Position numbers and translations under genes: made by a program | From: Roseicyclus persicicus | Lineage (GTDB): Bacteria; Pseudomonadota; Alphaproteobacteria; Rhodobacterales; Rhodobacteraceae | DNA length: 64,000 nt | NCBI RefSeq assembly: GCF_012395815.1 | Contig: NZ_JAAZQQ010000002.1 | Span: 372,001 to 436,000 of the forward strand | Direction of reading: 5' to 3' | The notes under the pieces: model-generated | Databases searched by the model: none | What the model was told of the DNA's origin: nothing | The model's input: the letters and a program-made list of their open reading frames with translations, nothing else | Shown: positions 28,469 to 36,222 of the stretch, in pieces | Numbering within the stretch: position 1 is the first letter of the stretch | Layout: each line of letters opens with the position of its first letter

Positions 28469-28756
28469 TCACTCCACCACCTTGGGCACCGCGAAAAAGC
28501 CCTCGCGCGCGTCGGGCGCGTTGGCCAGCACCTGCGCCTGCCGGTCGCCATCGGTCACCGCGTCCACGCGGCGGGCGAGCCGCATCGGCGTCACGCTGAC
28601 CATCGGCTCCACGTCGCTCACGTCCAGCTCCTGCAGCTGCTCGATGAAGCCGAGGATGGCGTTGAACTCGTCGGCGAGCGCGGGCAGGTCGGCCTCCTCG
28701 ACCCGGATCCGGGCGAGCTTGGCGACCTTGGCGGCGGTGGCGCGGTCGATGGACAT
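28469..28756 (-). CDS. gatC: aspartyl/glutamyl-tRNA amidotransferase subunit C
   Basis: A 95-residue GatC, the stabilising belt subunit of the GatCAB amidotransferase. The helical start ([25 protein letters not shown] region), the MVSVTP turn and [12 protein letters not shown] at the end are characteristic. Length is normal. GGAGG precedes the ATG. It is the first gene of the gatC-gatA block. Confidence 0.95.
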   Translation of the reverse strand: MSIDRATAAKVAKLARIRVEEADLPALADEFNAILGFIEQLQELDVSDVEPMVSVTPMRLARRVDAVTDGDRQAQVLANAPDAREGFFAVPKVVE

Positions 28757-28967
28757 CTCTCGGGGCCTCCAGAGCGGGAACAGGGCGCGGTTTAGCGGCG
28801 TGCCGCGCGGCCCGCAAGCATGTGTCCGGGCCCGGCCCGCGGCGCGGGCGATTTTCGCGGCCGCGGGACGAAATCACCCCACACCTGCCGCATTGTTGCC
28901 GGGATCGAAAGCGAAGCTGACCGGGCAACGTCACCGTCACCGGTCCCAGCCAGCGGGGTATCCGATC

Positions 28968-29180
28968 ATGCTTTTCCTGCGCGCCGTCGCAAACATCCTG
29001 TTCCCCGCGGTGGCGGGCTTCGTCATCACGATCCAGTTGCTCCTGCCGCTGTCGATGTCGATGTTCCCCGCCCTGCAGCCCACCGCCCTCGCGCTGATCC
29101 CGGCCTCGGGGCTGGTGACGGCGCTGTTGTGCCTCGGCCACCTCGCCGTCCGGCGCCTGCTGGCCCGCGCCGGGGCCTGA
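28968..29180 (+). CDS. small two-helix membrane protein, 70 aa
   Basis: A short open frame with two predicted membrane helices (residues about 5-27 and 35-58, split by [11 protein letters not shown]) and a basic C-terminus (RRLLARAG). The composition is that of a real inner-membrane protein rather than a GC shadow, and it is the only frame with this character here. The upstream AGCGGGG is a weak ribosome site. It stands alone between gatC (divergent) and the UPF0173 gene. No family is recognised. Confidence 0.55.
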   Translation: MLFLRAVANILFPAVAGFVITIQLLLPLSMSMFPALQPTALALIPASGLVTALLCLGHLAVRRLLARAGA

Positions 29181-29249
29181 GCCCTTTCCCCCCGGCCCGA
29201 CGCGCGGCTATCCTGCGGCGACGCACTGGCCGCACGGAGGGCAACCGAC

Positions 29250-29942
29250 ATGAAATACACCTGGCTGGGACACGCCGGCGTTCGACTGGAGATCGCCGAT
29301 CAGGTCCTGCTGATCGACCCCTGGGAGCCGGGAAACCCGATGTTTCCCGCCGACCGCCGCGCCGCGGTGTTCGAGGGCGTCACCGCGATCTTCATCACCC
29401 ACGGGCATGACGACCACACCGGCGGCGTGGCCGAGCTGGCGCGGTCGCTGGACGTGCCGGTCTACGGCATGGTCGAGCTGATGGGCCGCTGGGGCGCGGC
29501 GCACGGGCTGAAGGCCAACGGCTTCAACAAGGGCGGCACGGTGCGGCTGGGCGAGGTCGCGGTGACGATGGTGAACGCCACCCATTCCTCGTCGATGTCG
29601 GGGCCGGACGGCCCGGTCTTCGTCGGCACCGAGGCGGGCTACATCATCGAGGGTGCCGGCCGCGGCGTCTACGTGTCCGGGGACACCGACGTGATGGCCG
29701 ACATGAAGGTCTGGGCCGACATCCACGCCCCCGACGTGGGCATCCTGTGCGCCGGCGGGCACTACACCATGGACATGAAGCGGGCGGCCTACGCGGCGTC
29801 GAAGCTGTTCAGCTTCAAGACGGTGATTCCCTATCACTACCGGACCTTCCCGCTGCTGGAGCAGTCGGCGGCCGCGCTGAAGGCGGCACTGCCGGGGGTG
29901 CGGGTGCTCGACCCCGACCCGGGGGTGACTGTGGAGCTGTGA
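29250..29942 (+). CDS. UPF0173 metal-dependent hydrolase (MBL fold)
   Basis: A 230-residue metallo-beta-lactamase-fold protein of the UPF0173 group. Motifs are MKYTWLGHAGVRLE at the start, HGHDDHTGG (zinc site, about residues 51-59), SGDTDVMADM and VIPYHYRTFP. The strong GGAGGG ribosome site lies nine bases before the ATG. The natural substrate of the family is unknown. The stop is followed by three phased CTTGCAAG palindromes. Confidence 0.92.
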   Translation: MKYTWLGHAGVRLEIADQVLLIDPWEPGNPMFPADRRAAVFEGVTAIFITHGHDDHTGGVAELARSLDVPVYGMVELMGRWGAAHGLKANGFNKGGTVRLGEVAVTMVNATHSSSMSGPDGPVFVGTEAGYIIEGAGRGVYVSGDTDVMADMKVWADIHAPDVGILCAGGHYTMDMKRAAYAASKLFSFKTVIPYHYRTFPLLEQSAAALKAALPGVRVLDPDPGVTVEL

Positions 29943-29945
29943 GCC

Positions 29946-30015
29946 GCCAGTCTCTTGCAAGAGACTGGCAAGGCCCTTGCAAGGGCCTTGGCAAGATCCT
30001 TGCAAGGATCTTGCC
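29946..30015. repeat. array of three phased CTTGCAAG-core palindromes
   Basis: Three palindromes with core CTTGCAAG: 29946-29969 (24 bp, perfect), 29969-29990 (22 bp, perfect) and 29990-30015 (26 bp, perfect). Their centres are at 29957.5, 29979.5 and 30002.5, i.e. 22 and 23 bp apart. Arms vary between units but remain complementary within each. The array lies three bases behind the UPF0173 stop and ten bases before the end of the convergent GNAT gene. It is the same element type as at 15605-15691. Confidence 0.95.
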
Positions 30016-30025
30016 CGCGCGCCGG

Positions 30026-30532
30026 TCAGAGCAGGCGCTCCATCTCCACCGCCGGGAAGGTGATGCCGGGGGCGAGGCGCACGGCGATCTCGCCCCGGGT
30101 GCGGAACCCCATGGCGGTGTAGAGGGGCACCGCCGTCAGGGTCGACTGGCACACCATCCGCTCCACCCCCGCGGCCAGCGCCTCGGCCAGCACGCGGGTC
30201 AGGATCGCCTGCGCCAGCCCCTTGCGCAGGTGCGCGGGGTGCGTCGCCACGTGGCGGACGTGCCCGATCTCGGGCCGGCCCGCGCCGCCCTGCGGCGCCC
30301 CGCGCGACCAGCCGCCCGCCGCCAGCGCCCGGCCATCGCCGTCCTCGGCCATGTAGTAGCTGCCCGAGCGCAGGAGCGCCGGGTTCGCGCGGGAGATGAT
30401 GGGCAGCGCCGTGACCAGCACCGAGGGCGCGTAGTCGCGCTTCAGGATCGACGGGTAGCTCGCCGCAAGCAGGGCGTCGACGGCGGCAAGGTCATGGGCG
30501 TGGGTCGGTCTGATCGTGATCTCGTCGGCCAT
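30026..30532 (-). CDS. GNAT-family N-acetyltransferase
   Basis: A 168-residue acetyltransferase. The acetyl-CoA loop region reads THPAHLRKGLAQAILTRVLA (about residues 94-113), preceded by the EIGHVRHVAT strand and followed by CQSTLTAVPLYTAMGF. Substrate not readable. A good AGGAGG site precedes the ATG. Its 3' end faces the palindrome array behind the UPF0173 gene. Confidence 0.9.
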   Translation of the reverse strand: MADEITIRPTHAHDLAAVDALLAASYPSILKRDYAPSVLVTALPIISRANPALLRSGSYYMAEDGDGRALAAGGWSRGAPQGGAGRPEIGHVRHVATHPAHLRKGLAQAILTRVLAEALAAGVERMVCQSTLTAVPLYTAMGFRTRGEIAVRLAPGITFPAVEMERLL

Positions 30533-30561
30533 CTCGGGGCCTCCTGACGGTCGAAAAACGA

Positions 30562-30595
30562 AAAAGGGCCGCGTCGGTGTCCCGGCGCGGCCCTC
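30562..30595 (-). terminator. Rho-independent terminator of rpmG
   Basis: An 8-bp perfect stem (30587-30594 with 30567-30574) is followed on the minus strand by a T-run (30566-30562). It lies directly behind the rpmG stop and before the GNAT start. Confidence 0.88.
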
Positions 30596-30617
30596 AGGTC
30601 GGATATGGAAGCGCAGA

Positions 30618-30785
30618 TTACTTGATCTTGCCTTCCTTGTATTCGACGTGCTTGCGCGCCACCGGATCGTACTTTCGTACGGTCATCTTCTCGGTCATGG
30701 TGCGGGCGTTCTTCTTGGTCACGTAGAAGTGGCCCGTCCCGGCGGTCGAGTTGAGGCGGATCTTGATGGTCGTCGGCTTCGCCAT
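30618..30785 (-). CDS. rpmG: 50S ribosomal protein L33
   Basis: A 55-residue L33, a large-subunit protein near the E site. The start [18 protein letters not shown] and the end VEYKEGKIK are typical for alphaproteobacteria. It contains no cysteine, so it is the zinc-independent (C-minus) form. The ATG at 30785 with GGAG upstream is preferred over the longer frame. A strong terminator follows. Confidence 0.97.
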   Translation of the reverse strand: MAKPTTIKIRLNSTAGTGHFYVTKKNARTMTEKMTVRKYDPVARKHVEYKEGKIK

Positions 30786-30886
30786 GGGTCGGGCTCCTGC
30801 GGTCAATTCGGGGCGCGGCGGCGGCGCCGCGCGGAAACTCTCTTGAGACCGTGCCTTTTACTTGGCGCGGGCGGCGAGTCAACACC

Positions 30887-32212
30887 TCAAATCCCGGTCG
30901 TGGCCCAGCTGAGGCCAAGACCCGCCAGCGCCATCAGCGGCAGCACCTTCAGAAGGTCGAGCCGCAGGCCCCAGAGCAGCCCCGCGGCCAGCACCGTCAG
31001 CCCCAGCGCGGCGACATCGAGGCTGGCGAGCACCGGCAGGCGCAGCCCGCCAGGTCCGGGGGCGTGCTCGGCGAACAGGACATGCAGCCCGAACCACAGC
31101 GACAGGTTCAGGATCACCCCCACCACCGCCGCCGTGATCGCCGACAGCGCCCCGGTCAGGCGCGGCCGGGTGGCGATCCAGTCGACGTAAGGCGCGCCGA
31201 CGAAGATCCACAGGAAGCAGGGCGCGAAGGTGACCCAGAGCGTGACCACCGCGGCGGCGAGGCCCATCGCCCAGCCCCCCGCCTGCGCGCCGGCAAGGAA
31301 GGCCACGAATTCCGTCACCAGGATCAGCGGCCCGGGCGTGGTCTCGGCCAGCCCCATCGCGTCCATCATCTGCGCCGTGGTCAGCCAGCCGTGGGTGCCC
31401 ACCACCTCCTGCACCATGTAGGCAAGCACCGCGTAGGCCCCGCCGAAGGTGACGACCGCGAGCTTGGCGAAGAACAGCCCGATCTCGGCCAGGAGGCCCC
31501 CCGGCGCCACCACCCACAGCGCCGCCAGCGGCAGGAGCCAGATCGCCCCCCAGACCGCCACCACCCGCCCCGTGTCGCGCAGCGCCACGCGGGGCGGCGC
31601 GGGGCCGTCGGCCGGCGCGGTCCCCAGCGTCAGCGCGCCCAGCACCGCGGCGGCCAGGATCACGACGGGGAAGGGCACCTGCCCCACGGCCAGCGCGAGG
31701 AAGGCCGCCCCCGCGATGGCCCAGGCCAGCGGCCGCGTCAGCGCCTTCTTCGCGACCTTGCGCAGCGCCTGCAGGACGATCACGATGACCGCGGCCTTGA
31801 TCCCGAGGAACAGCGCCTGCACCAGCGGCAGGTCGCCGACGCCCGCGTAGAGCGACGCCAGCGCCAGGATCACCGCCGCCCCCGGCAGCACGAACAGGAG
31901 CCCCGCGATCAGCCCGCCGCGCAGCCCCGCCAGCCGCCAGCCGGAATAGGTGGCCAGCTGCATCGCCTCGGGGCCCGGCAGCAACATGCAGAAGCTGAGC
32001 GCGGTCAGGAACTGCCGCTCGGTCAGCCATGGCCGGTCCTCGACCAGCTCCTTGTGCATCAGCGCGATCTGCGCCGCGGGCCCCCCGAAGGACAGCACGC
32101 CGATCCGCGCGAAGACGCGGGTGATGTCGGCCAGGCCCGGCGGGGCGACCGGCGGGGCGGCAGGGGCGTCGGCGGGGCCGGAGGCAGGGGCAGGGGCAGG
32201 CGTGTCCGTCAT
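30887..32212 (-). CDS. chrA: chromate efflux transporter ChrA
   Basis: A 441-residue CHR-family transporter with two homologous halves (long-chain form). The family signature FGGPAAQIALMH is in the first half (about residues 40-51), and TFGGAYAVLAYM repeats it in the second half. LLPGPEAMQL and ETTPGPLIL are the matching PGP motifs. It exports chromate or takes part in sulfate-type anion exchange. The first 25 residues are Pro/Ala-rich and non-conserved; ATG 32212 is chosen. No chrB regulator is adjacent. Confidence 0.93.
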   Translation of the reverse strand: MTDTPAPAPASGPADAPAAPPVAPPGLADITRVFARIGVLSFGGPAAQIALMHKELVEDRPWLTERQFLTALSFCMLLPGPEAMQLATYSGWRLAGLRGGLIAGLLFVLPGAAVILALASLYAGVGDLPLVQALFLGIKAAVIVIVLQALRKVAKKALTRPLAWAIAGAAFLALAVGQVPFPVVILAAAVLGALTLGTAPADGPAPPRVALRDTGRVVAVWGAIWLLPLAALWVVAPGGLLAEIGLFFAKLAVVTFGGAYAVLAYMVQEVVGTHGWLTTAQMMDAMGLAETTPGPLILVTEFVAFLAGAQAGGWAMGLAAAVVTLWVTFAPCFLWIFVGAPYVDWIATRPRLTGALSAITAAVVGVILNLSLWFGLHVLFAEHAPGPGGLRLPVLASLDVAALGLTVLAAGLLWGLRLDLLKVLPLMALAGLGLSWATTGI

Positions 32213-32269
32213 GTCGCAGCCATATGGCAAGGGGCCGGGCGCCGCCCCGTGAAGTTTCCGTGACGCCAC

Positions 32270-32300
32270 GAAAAAAGGGCCGGGAGTGTATCCCGGCCCT
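32270..32300 (-). terminator. Rho-independent terminator of the BI-1 gene
   Basis: A 9-bp perfect stem pairs 32291-32299 with 32277-32285 and is followed on the minus strand by six T (32276-32271). It lies 25 bases behind the BI-1-type gene. Confidence 0.9.
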
Positions 32301-32324
32301 GTTCGGAACGCTGTGGCGCAGGGG

Positions 32325-33107
32325 TTATTCCTGCTGCCCCATGAACATGAGCAGGAACTGGAACATGTTCAGGAACGAGATGTAGAGGTTCAGCGACCCG
32401 TCGATCGCGGCCTTGTCCAGCCATTCCTGGTCGCCGTGCACGGCGTGCGCGACGTAGGTCGACTTGATCTCCTGGGTGTGGAAGGCGGTCAGGCCCGCGA
32501 AGATCAGGATGCCGATGGCCGAGATCGCGAACATCATCGCCGGCGACTGCAGGAAGATGTTGATGATCATCGCCACGATCAGGCCGATCACGCCCATGAT
32601 CAGGAAGCTGCCCATGCCCGACAGGTCGCGCTTCGTGGTGTAGCCCCAGAGGCTGAGGCCTGCGAAGGCGATGGCGGTCACGAGGAAGGTCTGCACGATC
32701 GAGTAGGACGTGAAGACGAGGAAGATCGAGCTCATCGACACGCCCATGACGGCCGCGAAGACGAAGAAGCCCAGCGACACCGCCGCGGCCGAGCCGCGCC
32801 GCATCAGGGCGCCCCAGCCGAACAGGATAAACGCCAGCGGCGCGAACATCACCACCCAGCGCAGCGGCGTGGTGTAGAGCAGCTCGCCCAGCCCCGTCAG
32901 GTACTGGCCGTCGCGCAGCGCGACGGTCGCGCCGGTCGGGTCGCTGGTGACGGCGAGGTTGGCGATCGCCCAGGCGGCGCCGGCCGTGATCAGCATGCCA
33001 CCGGACATGGTGGCATAGACCTTGTTCATGTGGGCGCGCAGGCCCTCGTCGATCTGGGCGGCACGGGCGCCGGAGACGCCGGCCCGGATCGTCTGGTAGT
33101 CAGCCAT
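32325..33107 (-). CDS. Bax inhibitor-1/YccA-family membrane protein
   Basis: A 260-residue protein with seven hydrophobic segments, matching the BI-1 (TMBIM) family: MNKVYATMSGGMLITAGAAW near residue 27 and the C-terminal LYISFLNMFQFLLMFMGQQ end. In bacteria the family (YccA, YetJ) interacts with FtsH or conducts calcium in a pH-dependent manner. AGGAGGG precedes the ATG. It has its own terminator, so it is monocistronic. Confidence 0.93.
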   Translation of the reverse strand: MADYQTIRAGVSGARAAQIDEGLRAHMNKVYATMSGGMLITAGAAWAIANLAVTSDPTGATVALRDGQYLTGLGELLYTTPLRWVVMFAPLAFILFGWGALMRRGSAAAVSLGFFVFAAVMGVSMSSIFLVFTSYSIVQTFLVTAIAFAGLSLWGYTTKRDLSGMGSFLIMGVIGLIVAMIINIFLQSPAMMFAISAIGILIFAGLTAFHTQEIKSTYVAHAVHGDQEWLDKAAIDGSLNLYISFLNMFQFLLMFMGQQE

Positions 33108-33220
33108 GTATCCCTCCTAAAGACACTGTACGGGCAGGGCCGCCGGCGCGATCGCGCGCGCGGGCCACCCATCCTTGAGTCGAATATTGGCGACATGGCC
33201 TTGGTTTTCAAGAAAGTGAC

Positions 33221-33254
33221 GCCGCAGCGGGGGGCTGCGGCGCCATAGTTTTTT
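33221..33254 (+). terminator. possible plus-strand terminator with no matching gene
   Basis: A 7-bp stem (33221-33227 with 33235-33241) is followed, after seven bases, by six T (33249-33254). No plus-strand gene of normal size precedes it. A 17-codon frame starting at 33195 ends in the hairpin. It could end a small RNA or leader. Confidence 0.4.
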
Positions 33255-33292
33255 CCTATCCCTTCGGCGGGAAAGACGGGGCAGGCCCCGTG

Positions 33293-33508
33293 TCAGCGCA
33301 GGCCGAGCAGGCCCACGTCCCAGCCGGGCTGCACGTCGACCTGGGCGGCCGCGGGCTGCGGCAGGCCGAAGTCACGGCGCTGGCGGGCGTCGAGCCGGCT
33401 CAGGCTGCGGCGGCTTTGCCAGGCGGCGAGCCAGGCGCCGAGCCGGGTGAGGGGGGAGGCGGCACCGCCCATGGCGGCCGCCCCATGCGATGCCATGATG
33501 TCGGTCAT
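33293..33508 (-). CDS. DUF1127 (YjiS-type) small protein
   Basis: A 71-residue protein with the DUF1127 core WLAAWQSRRSLSRLDARQRR followed by DFGL. These small Arg-rich proteins occur widely in alphaproteobacteria and some act as RNA-binding regulators of phosphate or stress responses. The ATG at 33508 is chosen. It is divergent from the LysR gene across an unusually AT-rich promoter region (33509-33629). A weak hairpin (33276-33291) follows its stop. Confidence 0.85.
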   Translation of the reverse strand: MTDIMASHGAAAMGGAASPLTRLGAWLAAWQSRRSLSRLDARQRRDFGLPQPAAAQVDVQPGWDVGLLGLR

Positions 33509-33629
33509 CGGGTAGTCCTTTCGCGAGTCGTGATCCAAGAACAGGGGGAGATTTCGATGCTTGATATATGTGAGCAGTTATGCATGTTGAAAGTGAATGT
33601 TTCTGATTTTTGAGATCACAGGACGTGAT

Positions 33630-34484
33630 ATGCCGCGCAACCTCGACCTGACCGCCCTCCGCGCCTTCGTGGCCGTCGCCGACGCCGGCGGCGTGACCAA
33701 GGCCTCGGGCTACCTGAACCTGACGCAATCGGCGGTTTCCATGCAGATCAAGCGCTTGGAGGAGATGCTGGACGTCGGCCTGTTCGACCGCTCGACCCGC
33801 CGGCTGGTGCTGACGGGGCCGGGCGAACAGATGCTGGGCTATGCCCGGCGGATGCTGGAGCTGAACGACGAGGTGCTGCAGCGCCTGACCGCGTCGGATT
33901 ACGAGGGCGTCCTGACGCTGGGCGTGCCGCACGACATCGTCTACCCGGCGATCCCGCAGGTGCTGCACCGGCTGGCGGTGGATTTCCCGCGGGTGAAGGT
34001 GCAGCTGATCTCGTCCTACACCGAGCGGCTCAAGCGCATGTTCGCCCGTGGCGAGCTCGACGCGATCCTGACCACCGAGGCCGATTGCGACGCCGGCGGC
34101 GAGACGCTGATCACCCGCTCGCTGGTCTGGGTGGGGGCCGAGGGCGGGCAGATGTGGAAGCAGCGGCCGCTGCGGCTCGCCTTCGAACATGCCTGCATCT
34201 TCCGGTCCTCGGTGCAGGCGGCGCTGGACCGGGCGGGCATCCCCTGGGAGATGGCGGTGGAAAGCGATTCGACCCGCACGGTCGAGGCGTCGATCTCGGC
34301 CGACCTGGCCGTCCACGCCTGCATCGAAGGGACCGAGCCGCCCTACGTGGAACGCGTGTCCCACGGCGGCGCCTTGCCGATGCTGCCGCAGATCCGCATC
34401 AACCTGTACCGTTCCGAGCTGAACCAGGGCCGCCCGCTGGATGCGCTGTGCGAACTGACGCGGGCGTCCTTCCGCAGCCTCTGA
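33630..34484 (+). CDS. LysR-family transcriptional regulator
   Basis: A 284-residue LysR regulator. The winged HTH is at residues about 4-62 (LDLTALRAFVAVADAGGVTK, LTQSAVSMQIKRLEE), followed by the periplasmic-binding-like effector domain. It is divergent from the DUF1127 gene; LysR regulators commonly control such a divergent gene and themselves. The intergenic region is AT-rich and contains ATGC/GCAT half sites at 33557-33560 and 33582-33585. Effector unknown. Confidence 0.93.
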   Translation: MPRNLDLTALRAFVAVADAGGVTKASGYLNLTQSAVSMQIKRLEEMLDVGLFDRSTRRLVLTGPGEQMLGYARRMLELNDEVLQRLTASDYEGVLTLGVPHDIVYPAIPQVLHRLAVDFPRVKVQLISSYTERLKRMFARGELDAILTTEADCDAGGETLITRSLVWVGAEGGQMWKQRPLRLAFEHACIFRSSVQAALDRAGIPWEMAVESDSTRTVEASISADLAVHACIEGTEPPYVERVSHGGALPMLPQIRINLYRSELNQGRPLDALCELTRASFRSL

Positions 34485-34488
34485 GCGG

Positions 34489-35448
34489 TCACATCGTGAC
34501 GACCACCTTGCCCGTGCTGCGCCGGCTTTTCAGGAGCGCCAGCGCCTCGGCGGCCCGCTCCAGCGGGAAGGTGGCGCTGACATGGGGGCGGATGCGGCCG
34601 GCCGCGTAGAGCGCCATCAGCTCGGACAGGCTGGCCGTCAGCACCTCGGGGGCAAAGCGCAGGTAGCCGCCCCAGTACAGGCCCAGGACGGAAATGTTCT
34701 TGACCAGGAGCAGGTTGGCCGGGATCTGGGGGACCTCGCCGCTGGCGAAGCCGATCACCAGCACCCGCCCCTCGGGCCGCGCCGCCCTGAGCGCCGCGTC
34801 GAAGGCCGCGCCGCCCACCGCATCGTAGACCACGTCGACCCCGCCCAGCGCCTTGAGCGCGGCGCGCAGGTCCGCCGTCTCGCTGTCGATCAGGTGGGTC
34901 GCGCCCGCGGCCCGTGCGACGGCCAGCTTGTCGGCGCCGCGGGCCACCGCGATCACCTCGGCGCCCATCACCGCCCCCAGCTCCACCGCCGTCAGCCCGA
35001 CGCCCCCCGCGGCGCCCAGCACCAGCAGACGCTCGCCCGGCTTCAGCCCGGCGCGGTGCGCCAGCGCCAGGTGCGAGGTGCCATAGGCCACCAGGAACCC
35101 CGCCGCCTCCTCGAAGGTCATCGCGTCGGGGATCGGCACCGCGCGGGCCGCCTCGAACACCCCGTATTCGGCCAGCCCCGACTTGCCGGCGAACACCGCG
35201 ACGCGGGTGCCCGGCGCCGGCCCCCCGACGCCCGGCCCCAGCGCATCGACCACGCCGGACAGCTCCATGCCCAGCGTGAAGGGGGCGGGCGGCGTGTCCT
35301 GGTACTGGCCCTTGATCATCAGCAGGTCGGCGAAGTTCAGGCCGCAGGCCGCGATCCGCACCCGGATCTCGCCCGGCCCCGGCTCGGGCAGCGGCAGCTC
35401 CGCCAGCCCCGGTTCCGCCCCGATCTCCTGCACCTGAAAGGCCCGCAT
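34489..35448 (-). CDS. NADPH:quinone oxidoreductase-like MDR protein
   Basis: A 319-residue medium-chain dehydrogenase/reductase of the zinc-independent quinone oxidoreductase group. It has ACGLNFADLLMIKGQYQ, the VAYGTSHLAL segment and the nucleotide loop LGAAGGVGLTAVELG, but none of the zinc-ligand cysteines of alcohol dehydrogenases. It reduces quinones or enones with NADPH. ATG 35448 starts the typical MRAFQV. Its stop lies four bases after the LysR stop, tail-to-tail. Confidence 0.92.
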   Translation of the reverse strand: MRAFQVQEIGAEPGLAELPLPEPGPGEIRVRIAACGLNFADLLMIKGQYQDTPPAPFTLGMELSGVVDALGPGVGGPAPGTRVAVFAGKSGLAEYGVFEAARAVPIPDAMTFEEAAGFLVAYGTSHLALAHRAGLKPGERLLVLGAAGGVGLTAVELGAVMGAEVIAVARGADKLAVARAAGATHLIDSETADLRAALKALGGVDVVYDAVGGAAFDAALRAARPEGRVLVIGFASGEVPQIPANLLLVKNISVLGLYWGGYLRFAPEVLTASLSELMALYAAGRIRPHVSATFPLERAAEALALLKSRRSTGKVVVTM

Positions 35449-35758
35449 CGCTTGTCTCCGCCGTGGTTCGGCCCAGCCTAGCCGCCGACCGGGGGCGCGG
35501 CCAGAGGGGCGCAAAGGTTAATGCGAGGTTGCGGGACACGCATAAGGCGAGTATGGTTGCCAGAGTGCGCGTTTAAGGGGTCGGCCCGGCCGGAGTGCCC
35601 CCGCAAGGTGAACGTGGCGGGGCCGACTCTCCAAAGGATTGATTTCCGACCTCGGCGCGCTATCTGCCAGTCGTCGCCGGTGTCCCGGTGGTGGCTTGCG
35701 CCCGGGGTTCGTGTGGCAGGGTGGCAGGTTCTTGGTTTGGCAACAACAGGAGGGGGTC
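35449..35758. other. 310-base divergent promoter region (quinone oxidoreductase / XRE)
   Basis: No gene is supportable. A possible stem pairs GTCGGCCC (about 35580-35587) with GGGCCGAC (about 35618-35625). An AGGAGGGG ribosome site at 35748-35755 belongs to the XRE gene. Promoters for both divergent genes should lie here; I see no consensus-quality -35/-10 pair. Confidence 0.6.
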
Positions 35759-36142
35759 TTGAAGCACCCTGTAGACGTTCATGTCGGAAAGCGGGTCCGA
35801 CACCGCCGCTGGATGGTCGGAATGACCCAGCAGCAGCTGGCCGAAAAGGTCGGCATCAAGTTCCAGCAGATCCAGAAATACGAGACCGGCATGAACCGCA
35901 TCAGCGCCTCGCGCCTGTGGGACATCGCCGAGGCGCTCTCGGTGCCGGTGGCGTATTTCTTCGAGGGGATGGACGGGGCCGACGCCGCGCAGACGACCGA
36001 TGCGGGCATGGCCGGGGTTCCGGGCGACATCCTTGGCGACAAGGAAGCGCTGGAGCTGGTCCGCTCCTACTACGCGATCCCCGAGAACCAGCGCCGGCGG
36101 CTGTTCGAGCTCGCCCGCGTCCTGTCCGACGCCGCCGCCTGA
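35759..36142 (+). CDS. XRE-family transcriptional regulator
   Basis: A 127-residue HTH regulator of a type very conserved in Rhodobacterales: KHPVDVHVGKRVRHRRWMVG, then MTQQQLAEKVGIKFQQIQKY and ETGMNRISASRLWDIAEALS. The HTH covers about residues 22-60; the rest holds a helix rich in charged residues (LELVRSYYAIPENQRRRLFE). I chose the TTG at 35759 because a perfect AGGAGG lies six bases upstream and homologues begin with (M)KHPVDVHVG. Target genes unknown. Confidence 0.9.
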   Translation: MKHPVDVHVGKRVRHRRWMVGMTQQQLAEKVGIKFQQIQKYETGMNRISASRLWDIAEALSVPVAYFFEGMDGADAAQTTDAGMAGVPGDILGDKEALELVRSYYAIPENQRRRLFELARVLSDAAA

Positions 36143-36222
36143 CGGCGACCGGCGCTTGACCCCGGTCAGGGGATCGTGTCCCCTCCGCGATGCGTTCCAG
36201 ACCCGCATCCCCCGGAGGCCCC

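Noticed and set aside
35580-35625. Riboswitch or small RNA upstream of the XRE gene
   Set aside because: Only one 8-bp stem can be drawn by eye; no known motif fits and no terminator follows.
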